A DNA stretch of 64,000 bases from Telluria aromaticivorans (lineage in GTDB: Bacteria > Pseudomonadota > Gammaproteobacteria > Burkholderiales > Burkholderiaceae_D): contig NZ_JABAIV010000003.1 of NCBI RefSeq assembly GCF_013003915.1, positions 558,001-622,000 on the forward strand. The letters run 5' to 3'. The position numbers and the translations under genes were made by a program. The notes under the pieces are model-generated. The model ran no database searches. It was not told where the DNA came from and was given only the letters and a program-made list of their open reading frames with translations. Below are positions 9,367-17,718 of the stretch, piece after piece; within the stretch, counting starts at the first letter, position 1, and each line of letters opens with the position of its first letter.

Positions 9367-9514
9367 TGTGGTTCTCCAGAGAAGGACTCAGTGATCTTGT
9401 AAATATTAGAATATGGACAGCCAGCGCGCAGTATCGAGTAGTGCCCTGTGGGCGTCAATTGACGACTCTGCATAACGCGGAAATCGTGGGATGAACTGCG
9501 ATATTTGGCGATGA

Positions 9515-9575
9515 GCTGCATTCCGGGTGGCTGGAATGCAGCGAAAATCCGGACGGGCGGACGTCCGCCCTGTCC
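9515..9575 (-). terminator. Hairpins after the PAP2-like gene, probable terminator
   Basis: Two hairpins lie in the gap between the PAP2-like gene and the pump. At 9551-9575, a 12-bp arm GGACGGGCGGAC pairs with its complement (one bulged base), and on the minus strand it is followed by GGATTTTC. At 9515-9542 a 10-bp perfect stem GCTGCATTCC / GGAATGCAGC has an eight-base loop. Confidence 0.45.
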
Positions 9576-9589
9576 GTTCTTCAAGCTGC

Positions 9590-10012
9590 TCAGGCCGCGC
9601 CGAACAGTAAGTTGATCAGGAAACCCATCCCGATGCCGGTGGCGATGCCGCCAGTGATTTCCACCAGGGTGTGGCCCATGCGCTCGCGCAGGACAATGTG
9701 GCCCACCGTGTCGCACGCCAACTTGTTGATCGCGGCCGCCTGGCGGCCGACGTGCTGGCGCAAACTGTTCGCGTCGATCATCACGATGAAGGCAAGCGTC
9801 ACCGCGACCCCGAACGCCGGATGTCCCATCCCCTCGCGCAGTGCGATCAGGGTGGCCATGCTGGTGACGACGGAGCTATGGTTGCTGGGGAAGCCGCCGT
9901 TGCCCACCAGGTTGAAGGCCCAGCGCCGCTGGCGCGCGCTGGTAATCAAGAACTTGATCGGGCCGACCACCATCCAGGTCAGCACGGGAGTAACTAAGTA
10001 AACAAAATCCAT
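9590..10012 (-). CDS. Divergent PAP2 family membrane protein (DUF212)
   Basis: The 140-residue membrane protein starts MDFVYLVTPVLTW and carries GGFPSNHSS near residue 39 and DANSLRQHVGRQA near residue 80. These are the characteristic motifs of the small divergent PAP2 (DUF212, YuiD-like) family. Family members resemble a reduced lipid-phosphate phosphatase, but a true activity has not been established for this branch. Four hydrophobic segments can be seen. It is a single-gene unit on the minus strand, divergent from the DUF475 gene with a 165-bp gap. Confidence 0.85.
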   Translation of the reverse strand: MDFVYLVTPVLTWMVVGPIKFLITSARQRRWAFNLVGNGGFPSNHSSVVTSMATLIALREGMGHPAFGVAVTLAFIVMIDANSLRQHVGRQAAAINKLACDTVGHIVLRERMGHTLVEITGGIATGIGMGFLINLLFGAA

Positions 10013-10177
10013 GTCTCGGTCCAGGTGAATTGATGCCGGGCGGAATTATCTCAGATGCAAGGTTTAGTTGATATAGCGTAGATACAACTTCAATGCAGCT
10101 GCAGGGCATTCCCGCGCCGTCCTCAAGCCTGGAACGGTAATATTCCTCCAACACGACTACACAGGCAAGGGGGCGTC

Positions 10178-11242
10178 ATGCGGCATTTCCGGTTGTCGAT
10201 CGCGGTCACGGTCATCCTCATGGCCCTTGCCGGCTGGTGGGGCTACGAGCACCGGGGCATCGGCGGCATGCTGCAGGCGCTCTGGATCACCGCTGTGCTC
10301 GGCGTGCTCGAAGTGTCGCTTTCTTTCGACAATGCGGTCGTCAACGCGTCGGTCCTGCGCGGTTGGAACGAGTTCTGGCGCAAATTGTTCCTCACCGTCG
10401 GCATCCTGGTGGCCGTGTTCGGCATGCGCTTGCTGTTCCCGCTCGTGATCGTTTCCGCTGCAACCGGGCTTGGCCTGGTCGAGGTCTGGCACCTGGGCAT
10501 CGACAACCCGCGCGAGTATTCACGCCACCTCACCGAAAAGCACGCCGAGGTCGCCTCCTTCGGCGGCGCCTTCCTGCTGCTGGTGTTCCTGAACTTTTTA
10601 TTCGACGAAGAAAAGAAATTGCACTGGCTCGGCTGGATCGAGGAAAAGATCGGCAAATACGGCACCGAGGGACTGGCCATCCTGATCACCCTGTCGGCGG
10701 TCTGCGGCGCGATGTCGCTGATGCCGGCCGAGCGCAAGCTGCCGGTGCTGGTGGCCGGCGTCACTGGCGTACTCATCTATATAGGCGTGCAATGGCTCAG
10801 CGGCCTGCTCGAGCACGAGGAAGAAGACCCGGCGGTGGGCAGGATGCTCGCCCAGGGCAGCATCGGCGGCTTCCTCTACCTCGAGGTACTGGACGCCTCG
10901 TTCAGTTTCGACGGCGTGATCGGGGCCTTTGCGATCACCAACGACATCGTCATCATCATGCTCGGCCTCGCGATCGGCGCCATGTTCGTACGCTCGATGA
11001 CCGTGTTCCTTGTCTACAAGGGCACGCTGGAAGAATTCGTGTTCCTGGAACATGGCGCGCATTACGCGATCGGCATCCTGGCCTTGATCATGTTCGCCAG
11101 CGTCCACTATCACATCCCGGAATGGTTCACGGGGCTGTCGGGGCTGGCCTTTATCCTGGTGTCCTTGTGGTCCTCGGTGCGCTACCGGAAGCGCATGGAG
11201 CGTGAGGAACACGAGGGACGGGCCGCGCTCGGCAAGTCCTGA
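10178..11242 (+). CDS. DUF475 integral membrane protein (TerC-related)
   Basis: The 354-residue polytopic protein carries EVSLSFDNAVVNASVL near residues 47-62 and a second SFDGVIGAFAIT segment near 243-254. The twin acidic motifs inside helices are typical of the TerC/DUF475 group, which is linked to metal or tellurite resistance in relatives. About eight to nine hydrophobic segments are present, with a charged cytoplasmic loop (EEKKLHW) after the fourth. AAGGGGG stands five bases before the ATG. It is a single-gene unit. The exact cargo, possibly Mn or Ca by analogy with TerC-type exporters, is inference. Confidence 0.85.
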   Translation: MRHFRLSIAVTVILMALAGWWGYEHRGIGGMLQALWITAVLGVLEVSLSFDNAVVNASVLRGWNEFWRKLFLTVGILVAVFGMRLLFPLVIVSAATGLGLVEVWHLGIDNPREYSRHLTEKHAEVASFGGAFLLLVFLNFLFDEEKKLHWLGWIEEKIGKYGTEGLAILITLSAVCGAMSLMPAERKLPVLVAGVTGVLIYIGVQWLSGLLEHEEEDPAVGRMLAQGSIGGFLYLEVLDASFSFDGVIGAFAITNDIVIIMLGLAIGAMFVRSMTVFLVYKGTLEEFVFLEHGAHYAIGILALIMFASVHYHIPEWFTGLSGLAFILVSLWSSVRYRKRMEREEHEGRAALGKS

Positions 11243-11353
11243 ACCGGAGCGCGGGATTTTGTTATTCTGCCAAGCCGTGGCAGAATGGGCGCGGCTGCCC
11301 TGCCGCCAAGCTGATACCTGATTTCCAACCCAATCTTTCTTACGACTGCCGCC

Positions 11354-11770
11354 ATGCCCAACGCCCTGCCAAAACGCGCTACCGCCATCCTGCTCTCCGC
11401 CATTGCCGCCGTGCTGGTGCTGTTCGCGCTGTACACCTGGTTTACGCTCAGCTGGTCGTATTCGGAAGGCGAACGCGCGGGCTACCTGCAGAAGTTCTCG
11501 AAAAAGGGCTGGCTGTGCAAGACTTGGGAAGGCGAGCTGCTGCTGTCGAGCATGCCAGGGGCGATCCCGGAGCGGTTCACCTTCACGGTGCGCGACGATG
11601 CGGTGGCCAAGCAACTGCTCAGTGCAATGGGGCAGCGCGTGCAGGTGACTTACGAACAACACCGCGGCGTACCGACCACCTGCTTTGGCGAGACGGAATA
11701 TTTTGCGACCAAGGCGGCGACGGGGCCGGTGAATCCGGTGGCGCCGAGCGAGGCGCCGGCGGTGCGGTGA
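11354..11770 (+). CDS. Hypothetical membrane-anchored protein
   Basis: The 138-residue product has one N-terminal hydrophobic segment (AILLSAIAAVLVLFALYTW, about residues 11-29), followed by a soluble domain with SEGERAGYLQKFSKKGWLCKTWEGEL and a TTCFGETEYF segment near residue 110. The domain is short, with two Cys that could pair if exported. The charge pattern suggests an N-in, C-out signal anchor. I do not recognise a characterised family. The gene follows the DUF475 gene after 111 bases on the same strand, with a weak hairpin (11264-11286) between. Confidence 0.7.
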   Translation: MPNALPKRATAILLSAIAAVLVLFALYTWFTLSWSYSEGERAGYLQKFSKKGWLCKTWEGELLLSSMPGAIPERFTFTVRDDAVAKQLLSAMGQRVQVTYEQHRGVPTTCFGETEYFATKAATGPVNPVAPSEAPAVR

Positions 11771-11823
11771 TATGCTGGGCGACTCGATCGGCCATGATTG
11801 ATATGCGGGGCATATCACACTAA

Positions 11824-11838
11824 ATTGGGTTCCCGCCT
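11824..11838 (+). repeat. 15-nt direct repeat flanking the MITE-like element, left copy
   Basis: ATTGGGTTCCCGCCT here is repeated exactly at 11951-11965. It is also the edge of the GTTCCCGC palindrome family seen at 28315 and 28427. Confidence 0.7.
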
Positions 11839-11839
11839 T

Positions 11840-11953
11840 AATGCCAGTCACTTAAGAGCCGCTGGTCACCCGTAGGGTGGGCAATTTGTAATTCCGGGCA
11901 TTGCCCGAAATTACCCCGCCCACCCTACAAATTCTTCTTAGTTGACTGGCATT
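11840..11953. mobile_element. MITE-like nested palindrome with 11-bp terminal inverted repeats
   Basis: AATGCCAGTCA at 11840-11850 is the exact complement of TGACTGGCATT at 11943-11953, and the match continues imperfectly inward (13 of 15 from 11842 and 11937). Inside lies a copy of the other dispersed palindrome, GTAGGGTGGG near 11872 and CCCACCCTAC near 11919, around a further hairpin (CGGGC ATT GCCCG). There is no coding capacity in 114 bp. The whole unit could fold into one cruciform. Confidence 0.55.
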
Positions 11954-11977
11954 GGGTTCCCGCCTGCGCGCGAACCC
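11951..11977. repeat. GTTCCCGCC-type palindromic repeat
   Basis: GGGTTCCCGCCTGCGCG followed by CGAACCC forms an imperfect palindrome. It matches the units at 28315-28342 and 28427-28454. Its first 15 bases repeat the sequence at 11824-11838. Confidence 0.65.
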
Positions 11978-12012
11978 AGGTTGACCTTCGTTGCGTCCCA
12001 CCGAAGCGTGCC

Positions 12013-14367
12013 CTACTCCTGCTCGTTCTTCCTCTGATTCATAATCACATCCGCCAGCCTGGTCACCGCCTGTGACGCCGATGCCGGTTGCGACTGCTTG
12101 AACCGTCCCAGCACCTCGCGCGTGATGTTCACCGATGCCACCCGGTGCTCGGCTTCCGCCTTGCGGGCCCCGATGGCGCGGTCAAACGCCGCCAGGTCGG
12201 CCGACACTTCTTCGTAGCGCTGCGTTTCCAGGTCGGCCAGCGCCTTGCGCGCGTCGGCCATGCGCTGGGTCGCGTCGGCGGCCTTGCGCTGCATTTCGGC
12301 GTGGCGCTGCGCATGCTCGAGCAGCGAACGCTGGGCCTCGCGCTTCTGTACCGCCGCCGCCAGCGCATCCTGCTCGCCCGCTGCGCGCTCATGCGCCAGG
12401 CGTGCCTGCTCTTCTTCTGCCGCCGCCCGTGCCAGCGCCGCCTGCGCGGCTGCCTGTTCCGACGCCAGCCGCGCCGCAGCCGCTTCGTTGGCGCGCGCAT
12501 CGGCCGCGGCCTGTTGGCGCTGCGCGGCCAGCTTGCGCTCGCCAAGGGCCAGCGATTCGCGCGCCGTCTCGGTCGCGGCGCGTTCGGACGCGATGGCGGC
12601 ATCAAGCAGCTCCAGCTGGCGGCGTTCCGCCTCGGCGCGTTCGGCCTGCGCAGCAGCCAGCTCCAGGGCGCGGCGCGCGGCGTCCTGCTGGGCGGCGGCT
12701 GCCGCCTCCGCGTGCTCGGCTTCCTGGATCGCGGCGCGGGCCTGTTCGCCCTGCGCCTCGAACATGGCCTGCTGCACCGCCTCGGCGCGACGTTCGGCCT
12801 CGGCCTGTTCGCGCAGCTGCGCCGCAGCCGCATGCGCGGCCTGGGCGCGCGCTTCGGCCGCCTGCGCCAGCGCGCGTTCGGCCTGGATTTGTTCTTCTTC
12901 ACGCGCCAGCGCGGCTTCTTCAGCCGCCGCGCGTTCGCGCTCGGCCTCGACCCGCCGCTGCGCACCCTCGGCGCGGCGCTGGGCCGCATCGAGCGCCGCC
13001 TGTTGCACCGCCGCCTGCTCGCGCACCGCCAGCATCGCCGCCTCTTCGGCCGCATTTTCGGCAGCGCGCGCATCCGCCGCCGCCTGCAGCAGCGCCGCAC
13101 GTTCCTCGGCCAGCGCGCGCTGGTGTTCCTGCTCGCCGGCGTCGCGCTGGGCGGCCAGCGCCGCCGCCTCGTCGGCCGCGGCACGCTCGCGCGCATGCGC
13201 CGCGGCGACCGATTCTGCTTCCAGGCGCGCCTGCACCTGGCCGGCCGCTTCTTCTTCGGCACGGGCGCGTTCGCCGGCCAGTTCGCGCAGCTTGCGGTCG
13301 GCCTCGATGCGCGCTTCGGTCGCCGCCAGGATGCGGGTTTCGGCTTCGCGCCGCGCTTCGGCGCCCGCGGCGGCCCTCTGTTCCAGGCGCTCGCGGTGGG
13401 TGGCGGCGTCGCGCAGCTCTTTTTCAGTCTGCATGCGCATGCGCATCGATTGCGCGGCGACGCGGTCCGACTCGGCCTGCGCCAGCGCGATGGCTTCGCG
13501 CTCCTGCTCGATATGGGCCATGGCGCGGGCTTCCTCCAGCGCGCGCGCCTCGGCTGCCGCGCGGGCGAAGCTCGAAGCCAGCGCGACCTGGTCGGCGCGT
13601 TCGCGCTGCAGGGTCAGTTCCAATGCCTCGGCCTCGGCCTGCACCAGCATCTCGGCGGTCTGGCGGGCGCCGTGTTCGGCGCGTTCGCGCTCGCGCGCCA
13701 GGATCGCCACGCGCGCATCGGCGCTGGCGTTGTGCAGCACTTCTTCGCGCGCCGCTTCCACTGCGGCCATGCGCTCGACCGCCTGCAGGCGCGCGCGTTC
13801 GGTCTGGACCATCAGTTCGTCGGCGGCCTTTTCGGCCTGCACCGCCATTTCGGCCTGGGCTTCCACCTGGGCCGCGGCGCGGCGGCGCGATTCGTCTTCC
13901 AGGCGCGAACGCGCTTCGGAGGCCATGCGGGTTTCCGTCTCAAGCTGCATGCGGGCACGCAGTTCGGCGGTCTCGTGGCGGATCGCGTCCAGCCGCTCGT
14001 TCGAAGCCTTGGCGGCCGCGTGCAGGGACTCCAGGCGCTCGCGGTTGGCGGCGATCGCGTCTTCGGATGCCTGGGCATTGGCCAGGGCCGCGGCGGTCAC
14101 GGCAGCATCCAGCGCGGCGCGCTCCTCGGCCAGCGAACGGGCGCGCGATTCGGCATGGGCGCGGCTCTCGCCGGCCACATTGGCCTTGGCCTCGGCTTCG
14201 ACGCGGGCGATGGCTTCCTGGATTTCGCGCATTTCCATCGGCGCGCGGCCTTGCGGCTGCGGCTGGGTGGCGGGCGCCTGTTCCGGTCCCCGCGGCACGA
14301 CGCTGCCCGCATGGGACAGGTCTATCGTGAAATCGATATCGTCAGGGTCGGGTTTGTTGGGTTCCAT
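12013..14367 (-). CDS. Large Ala/Glu/Arg-rich coiled-coil protein, unknown function
   Basis: The 784-residue product has an acidic N-terminus (MEPNKPDPDDIDFTIDL), a Pro/Gln-rich segment to about residue 45, and then nearly 700 residues of uninterrupted Ala, Glu, Arg and Gln heptad-like sequence. The tail (FKQSQPASASQAVTRLADVI) is less repetitive. There is no signal peptide or membrane segment, so it is probably cytoplasmic and forms a very long coiled coil. The low-complexity GC-rich sequence leaves two other frames open over the same span on the opposite strand, but only this frame has a plausible start and position behind srkA. It is 135 bases downstream of srkA on the same strand. A filament or scaffold role is conjecture. 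Confidence 0.75.
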   Translation of the reverse strand: MEPNKPDPDDIDFTIDLSHAGSVVPRGPEQAPATQPQPQGRAPMEMREIQEAIARVEAEAKANVAGESRAHAESRARSLAEERAALDAAVTAAALANAQASEDAIAANRERLESLHAAAKASNERLDAIRHETAELRARMQLETETRMASEARSRLEDESRRRAAAQVEAQAEMAVQAEKAADELMVQTERARLQAVERMAAVEAAREEVLHNASADARVAILARERERAEHGARQTAEMLVQAEAEALELTLQRERADQVALASSFARAAAEARALEEARAMAHIEQEREAIALAQAESDRVAAQSMRMRMQTEKELRDAATHRERLEQRAAAGAEARREAETRILAATEARIEADRKLRELAGERARAEEEAAGQVQARLEAESVAAAHARERAAADEAAALAAQRDAGEQEHQRALAEERAALLQAAADARAAENAAEEAAMLAVREQAAVQQAALDAAQRRAEGAQRRVEAERERAAAEEAALAREEEQIQAERALAQAAEARAQAAHAAAAQLREQAEAERRAEAVQQAMFEAQGEQARAAIQEAEHAEAAAAAQQDAARRALELAAAQAERAEAERRQLELLDAAIASERAATETARESLALGERKLAAQRQQAAADARANEAAAARLASEQAAAQAALARAAAEEEQARLAHERAAGEQDALAAAVQKREAQRSLLEHAQRHAEMQRKAADATQRMADARKALADLETQRYEEVSADLAAFDRAIGARKAEAEHRVASVNITREVLGRFKQSQPASASQAVTRLADVIMNQRKNEQE

Positions 14368-14483
14368 GGTCGTTCTCAGTGGCGCTGGACCGCAGGCAAA
14401 TCTGCGTCGCCCGATTATCCGGCAAATCCGGCGCGCGTGTCACGCCGAACTGGACGGCGAAAGCGCGGCAATTCCGTGTTTAA

Positions 14484-14513
14484 AGGTTCACACCTGCAAG
14501 GTTCACACTTGCC
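14484..14513. repeat. Tandem 15-bp duplication at the srkA stop
   Basis: AGGTTCACACCTGCA (14484-14498) is followed directly by AGGTTCACACTTGCC (14499-14513), which contains the srkA stop codon. It looks like a local slippage duplication. Confidence 0.6.
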
Positions 14514-15510
14514 ATAGCGGCGGCTCATCCATCAGCGCCACCTGCTCGCGCAGCTCGAGGATGCGGTCCTGCCAGTAGCGCTGGGTGTTAAACCACGGGA
14601 AGGCCGCCGGGAAGGCCGGATCAATCCAGCGCATCGCCAGCCAGTACGAATAATGGATCAGCCGAAGGGTGCGCAGCGCCTCGACCAGATAGAGCTGGCG
14701 CGGGTGGAATTCGCAGAAGTCTTCATACCCCGCCAGCACGTCGGCCATCTGGCCCACCATTTCCTGGCGCTCGCCCGAGAGCAGCATCCACAGGTCCTGG
14801 ATCGCCGGGCCCATGCGGCTGTCGTCGAAGTCGACGAAATGCGGGCCATCCGGGGTCCACAGCACGTTGCCGGCATGGCAGTCGCCGTGCAGGCGCAGCA
14901 GCGGCAGTTCGCCGGCACGCTCGTAGCAGCGCGCCACCCCAATGAGCGCCTGCTCGACCACGCTGGCGTAGGTCGCCGCCAGCTCGGGCGGGATGAAACC
15001 GTGGGTGCGCAGCCAGTCGAAGGGCTCGCGCCCGAAGGTCTGCTGGTTGAGTTCCGGGCGCGCCGTGAAAGGATGCAAGGCGCCGACGGCGTGGATGCGG
15101 CCGATGAAGCGCCCGATCCATTCCAGCGTCGCCGGGTCGCCCAGCTCGGGCGCGCGCCCGCCGCGGCGCGGGAAGACCGAGAAGCGGTAGCCCCCGAAGC
15201 TGTGCAGGGTGCGGCCGTCGATCACGTCGGCCGGCACCACCGGGATTTCGCGCTCGGCCAGCTCGCTGACGAAGGCGTGTTCCTCGAGGATGGCCTCGTC
15301 GCTCCAGCGACCGGGCCGGTAGAACTTGACGACGACGGGCGGGCCTTCTTCGAGGCCGACCTGGTAGACGCGGTTCTCGTAGCTGTTCAGGGCCAGCAGG
15401 CGGCCGTCGCAGTACAGGCCAACGCTCTCGACCGCCTCCAGTACGGCCTGCGGGTCGAGCCGCGCGTACGGATGCGCCGGGGTGTTGTCGGGTGAAGTCG
15501 GGTTATCCAT
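14503..15510 (-). CDS. srkA: Stress response kinase A (SrkA/YihE/RdoA)
   Basis: The 335-residue protein matches the length and motifs of the YihE Ser/Thr kinase, an aminoglycoside-phosphotransferase-fold enzyme that protects cells from stress-induced death. It has VVKFYRPGRWS near residues 60-70 with the ATP-binding Lys. The catalytic loop HGDCHAGNVLW is at about 208-218 and the metal-binding DFDD at 227-230. YENRVYQVGLE near 44-54 is also typical. It starts with an ATG at 15510 and is followed by the coiled-coil gene. E. coli srkA is tied to dsbA; no dsbA is seen here. Confidence 0.9.
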   Translation of the reverse strand: MDNPTSPDNTPAHPYARLDPQAVLEAVESVGLYCDGRLLALNSYENRVYQVGLEEGPPVVVKFYRPGRWSDEAILEEHAFVSELAEREIPVVPADVIDGRTLHSFGGYRFSVFPRRGGRAPELGDPATLEWIGRFIGRIHAVGALHPFTARPELNQQTFGREPFDWLRTHGFIPPELAATYASVVEQALIGVARCYERAGELPLLRLHGDCHAGNVLWTPDGPHFVDFDDSRMGPAIQDLWMLLSGERQEMVGQMADVLAGYEDFCEFHPRQLYLVEALRTLRLIHYSYWLAMRWIDPAFPAAFPWFNTQRYWQDRILELREQVALMDEPPLWQV

Positions 15511-15658
15511 TTGGACATTGTAAGCGCCGCGCCCCTTCCCGTCCTATTGGCCGCTGGAATTTGACGAATATGGTGCGCGCGCGAACAGTGCCTGCCGCCC
15601 CCGGCATGGAATTATCGAATTCTATAGGTCATACGGCCTTTCACCGAGGAACAAGAAC

Positions 15659-16699
15659 ATGAAAAAAGCACTCCCCCTGGCGCTGACGGCTGTCGCCGCC
15701 GCCCTGGTCTGGAACGTGGCCCTGGCCCAGTCGCCGCAGCCACCAAAGGCCGACGCCGACATGCAGAAGGTGCTCGACGCCCACGCATCGCTGAAGCCGA
15801 AGCCGATCGAGACCCTCACGCCGGCCGAAGCGCGCAAGCAGCCGACCCCGGCCGACGCGGTCAAGAAGGTGCTGACCCAAATGGGCAAGAGCACCGCGCC
15901 GGAACCGGGTGTGACGATGAAGACGATGAGCGTGCCGGTCGCCGGCGGCAGCATCCCGGTGCACATCTTCACGCCGGAGGGCAAGGGCCCGTTCCCGGTG
16001 ATGGTGTACTACCACGGCGGCGGCTTCGTGATCGCCGATACCAAGGTGTATGAAGCCTCGCCGCGCGCGCTGGCCAAGATGGCCAAGGCGATCATGGTGT
16101 CGGTGGATTACCGCCAGGCCCCTGAACATACATTCCCGATCGCGCCGGAAGACTCGTATGCGGCCTACCTGTGGGTCACCCAGCACGCCAGGGAATTCAA
16201 TGGCGACCCGATGCGCGTGGCGGTCGGCGGCGAATCGGCCGGCGGCAACCTGGCGACCGTGGTGTCGATGATGGCCCGCGACAAGAAGGCGCAACTGCCG
16301 GCGCACCAGCTGCTGGTCTACCCGGTGGTGAACGACGACATGAACAACGCGTCGTACAAGCGCAACGCCAACGCCAAGCCGCTCAACAAGGCGATGATGG
16401 GCTGGTTCTTCAAGCACTACGCGGGCGACCCGAAGAACCCGTACGCGCTGCCGATGAAAGCCGCTTCGCTCAAGGGCCTGCCGCCGGCGACCATCGTCGC
16501 GGCCGAAATCGACCCGCTGCTCACCGAGGGCAAGCAGTATGCGGACAAGCTGAAGAAGGATGGCGTGGCCGTGGATTACCGAGAATGGAGCGGCGTGACG
16601 CATGAATTCTTCGGGATGGGCGCGATGCTGCCGAAGGCGAAAGAGGCCGAGCAGTATGCGGCGGATGCGCTGGTGAAGGCATTCGCAGCCAAGCGTTAA
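15659..16699 (+). CDS. Alpha/beta hydrolase, hormone-sensitive-lipase-type esterase (secreted)
   Basis: The 346-residue product begins with a signal peptide ending near ALAQS (residue 25), so it should be exported. It has the oxyanion-hole motif HGGG at residues 119-122 and the nucleophile elbow GESAGGN at 191-197 (Ser193), the marks of the HSL/family IV esterases. The acid and base of the triad are probably in EIDPLLTEG (about 284) and VTHEFFGMG (about 312). It would hydrolyse short acyl esters in the periplasm. GAGGA lies nine bases ahead of the ATG. It is a single gene, divergent from srkA. Confidence 0.87.
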   Translation: MKKALPLALTAVAAALVWNVALAQSPQPPKADADMQKVLDAHASLKPKPIETLTPAEARKQPTPADAVKKVLTQMGKSTAPEPGVTMKTMSVPVAGGSIPVHIFTPEGKGPFPVMVYYHGGGFVIADTKVYEASPRALAKMAKAIMVSVDYRQAPEHTFPIAPEDSYAAYLWVTQHAREFNGDPMRVAVGGESAGGNLATVVSMMARDKKAQLPAHQLLVYPVVNDDMNNASYKRNANAKPLNKAMMGWFFKHYAGDPKNPYALPMKAASLKGLPPATIVAAEIDPLLTEGKQYADKLKKDGVAVDYREWSGVTHEFFGMGAMLPKAKEAEQYAADALVKAFAAKR

Positions 16700-16830
16700 G
16701 GCCTTGGCCAGGTCATGGCCGCCGGCGGTGGCCATGACTGCTCCCGGCCACGGGGGCATTCTCAGGTTTTCCGTGCTCTCGGGGGCCACAGGGGTTAAAC
16801 TGTCGCCTTCAAACGCAACAAGAGCCCCAC

Positions 16831-17523
16831 ATGCATCTCGACCAGCCCCTTACCGACAAAGAATTCGACGAACTCGACCAGTTCCTGCTGTCCGACCGCT
16901 CCCCCGAGGATGCGATGACGATGGACACCCTGCACGGCTACCTGACTGCGATCGCGATCGGCCCGGAAACCATCATGCCGGCCGAATGGCTGCCGCGCGT
17001 GTGGGGCCAGGATGGCCAGCAGGCGCCGACGTGGAAGAACAGCCGCGACGAAGAAAAGATCATCAACCTGATCATGCGCTTCATGAACGAAGTGCTGGTC
17101 ACCTTCGAGGTCGCCCCGAAAGACTTCGAGCCGCTCTACTGCGAGCACGAAGTCAATGGCAGCAACCTGATCGACGGCGAAGCCTGGTGCTGGGGCTTCT
17201 GGGAAGGCATGGAACTGCGCCCGGGTTCGTGGGAGCCGATCTGGACCTCCGAGGTCGCCGACCTGATGCGCCCGATCTACCTGCTCGGCGCCGACGAGAT
17301 CGAAGAGTCCGAGCTGCCGGAAGTCGAAGACCCGAAGAAGGCGCACCAGCTGGCTTTGGCGATCGAAGCCAACCTCCCAAGCATCCACCGCTACTGGCTG
17401 CCGCTGCGCAAGCCTGCGGTGGAAACCGTGGTGCGCGAGGAGCCGAAGGTCGGGCGCAATGACGATTGCCCTTGCGGTAGCGGGAAGAAGTACAAGAAGT
17501 GCTGCGGGGCGGAAGCCGAGTAA
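16831..17523 (+). CDS. UPF0149/YecA family protein with C-terminal SEC-C zinc motif
   Basis: The 230-residue protein begins with the YecA-type helical domain ([30 protein letters not shown] near residues 31-45). It ends with a SEC-C zinc-binding motif, [13 protein letters not shown], in the last 20 residues, the same module that ends SecA. YecA-type proteins have been linked to the Sec translocase and ribosomes, but the role here is inferred from the family only. The gene is alone between the esterase and a repeat-rich gap. Confidence 0.87.
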   Translation: MHLDQPLTDKEFDELDQFLLSDRSPEDAMTMDTLHGYLTAIAIGPETIMPAEWLPRVWGQDGQQAPTWKNSRDEEKIINLIMRFMNEVLVTFEVAPKDFEPLYCEHEVNGSNLIDGEAWCWGFWEGMELRPGSWEPIWTSEVADLMRPIYLLGADEIEESELPEVEDPKKAHQLALAIEANLPSIHRYWLPLRKPAVETVVREEPKVGRNDDCPCGSGKKYKKCCGAEAE

Positions 17524-17562
17524 TTCACCCGTTGGGATCGCGCAGCAAATCTTTTGCGGCAT

Positions 17563-17688
17563 CAGCACCGTAGGTTGAACGCGTGGGCAGGAAACCTGCC
17601 CACCCTACGGTGCTCCACAAATCCCAGTCCGCGGCTGTCGCTCAGCCGCACATCGTAGGGTGGGCAGATTCTGCCCACGCGTTCAACC
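17563..17688. repeat. Inverted pair of GTGGGCAG palindromic repeats, copies C and D
   Basis: Copy C at 17573-17609 and copy D at 17654-17688 have the same arms in opposite orientation: both read GGTTGAACGCGTGGGCAG ... CTGCCCACCCTACG, on opposite strands, and differ only in the loop. Copy C is also enclosed by AGCACCGTAGG / CCTACGGTGCT. The 44 bases between them hold no gene. The pair sits between two convergent genes. Confidence 0.8.
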
Positions 17689-17718
17689 AGCGGCCGATCA
17701 GCCGTGCAACAAGCTCCC

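Noticed and set aside
11264..11286. Hairpin ATTCTGCCA/TGGCAGAAT as a terminator of the DUF475 gene
   Set aside because: The stem is good but it is followed by GGGCGCGG, not T residues, on the plus strand and has no T-run on the minus strand either.
12088..14578. Three open frames of more than 730 codons on the plus strand
   Set aside because: They mirror the low-complexity coiled-coil gene. Their composition (Arg/Leu/Gly, Pro/Arg, or Ser/Ala/Cys-rich) is an artefact of GC-rich repeats.
15641..16789. A 382-codon frame on the minus strand opposite the esterase
   Set aside because: The esterase frame has a signal peptide, catalytic motifs and a ribosome site; the antisense frame is His/Arg-rich without motifs.
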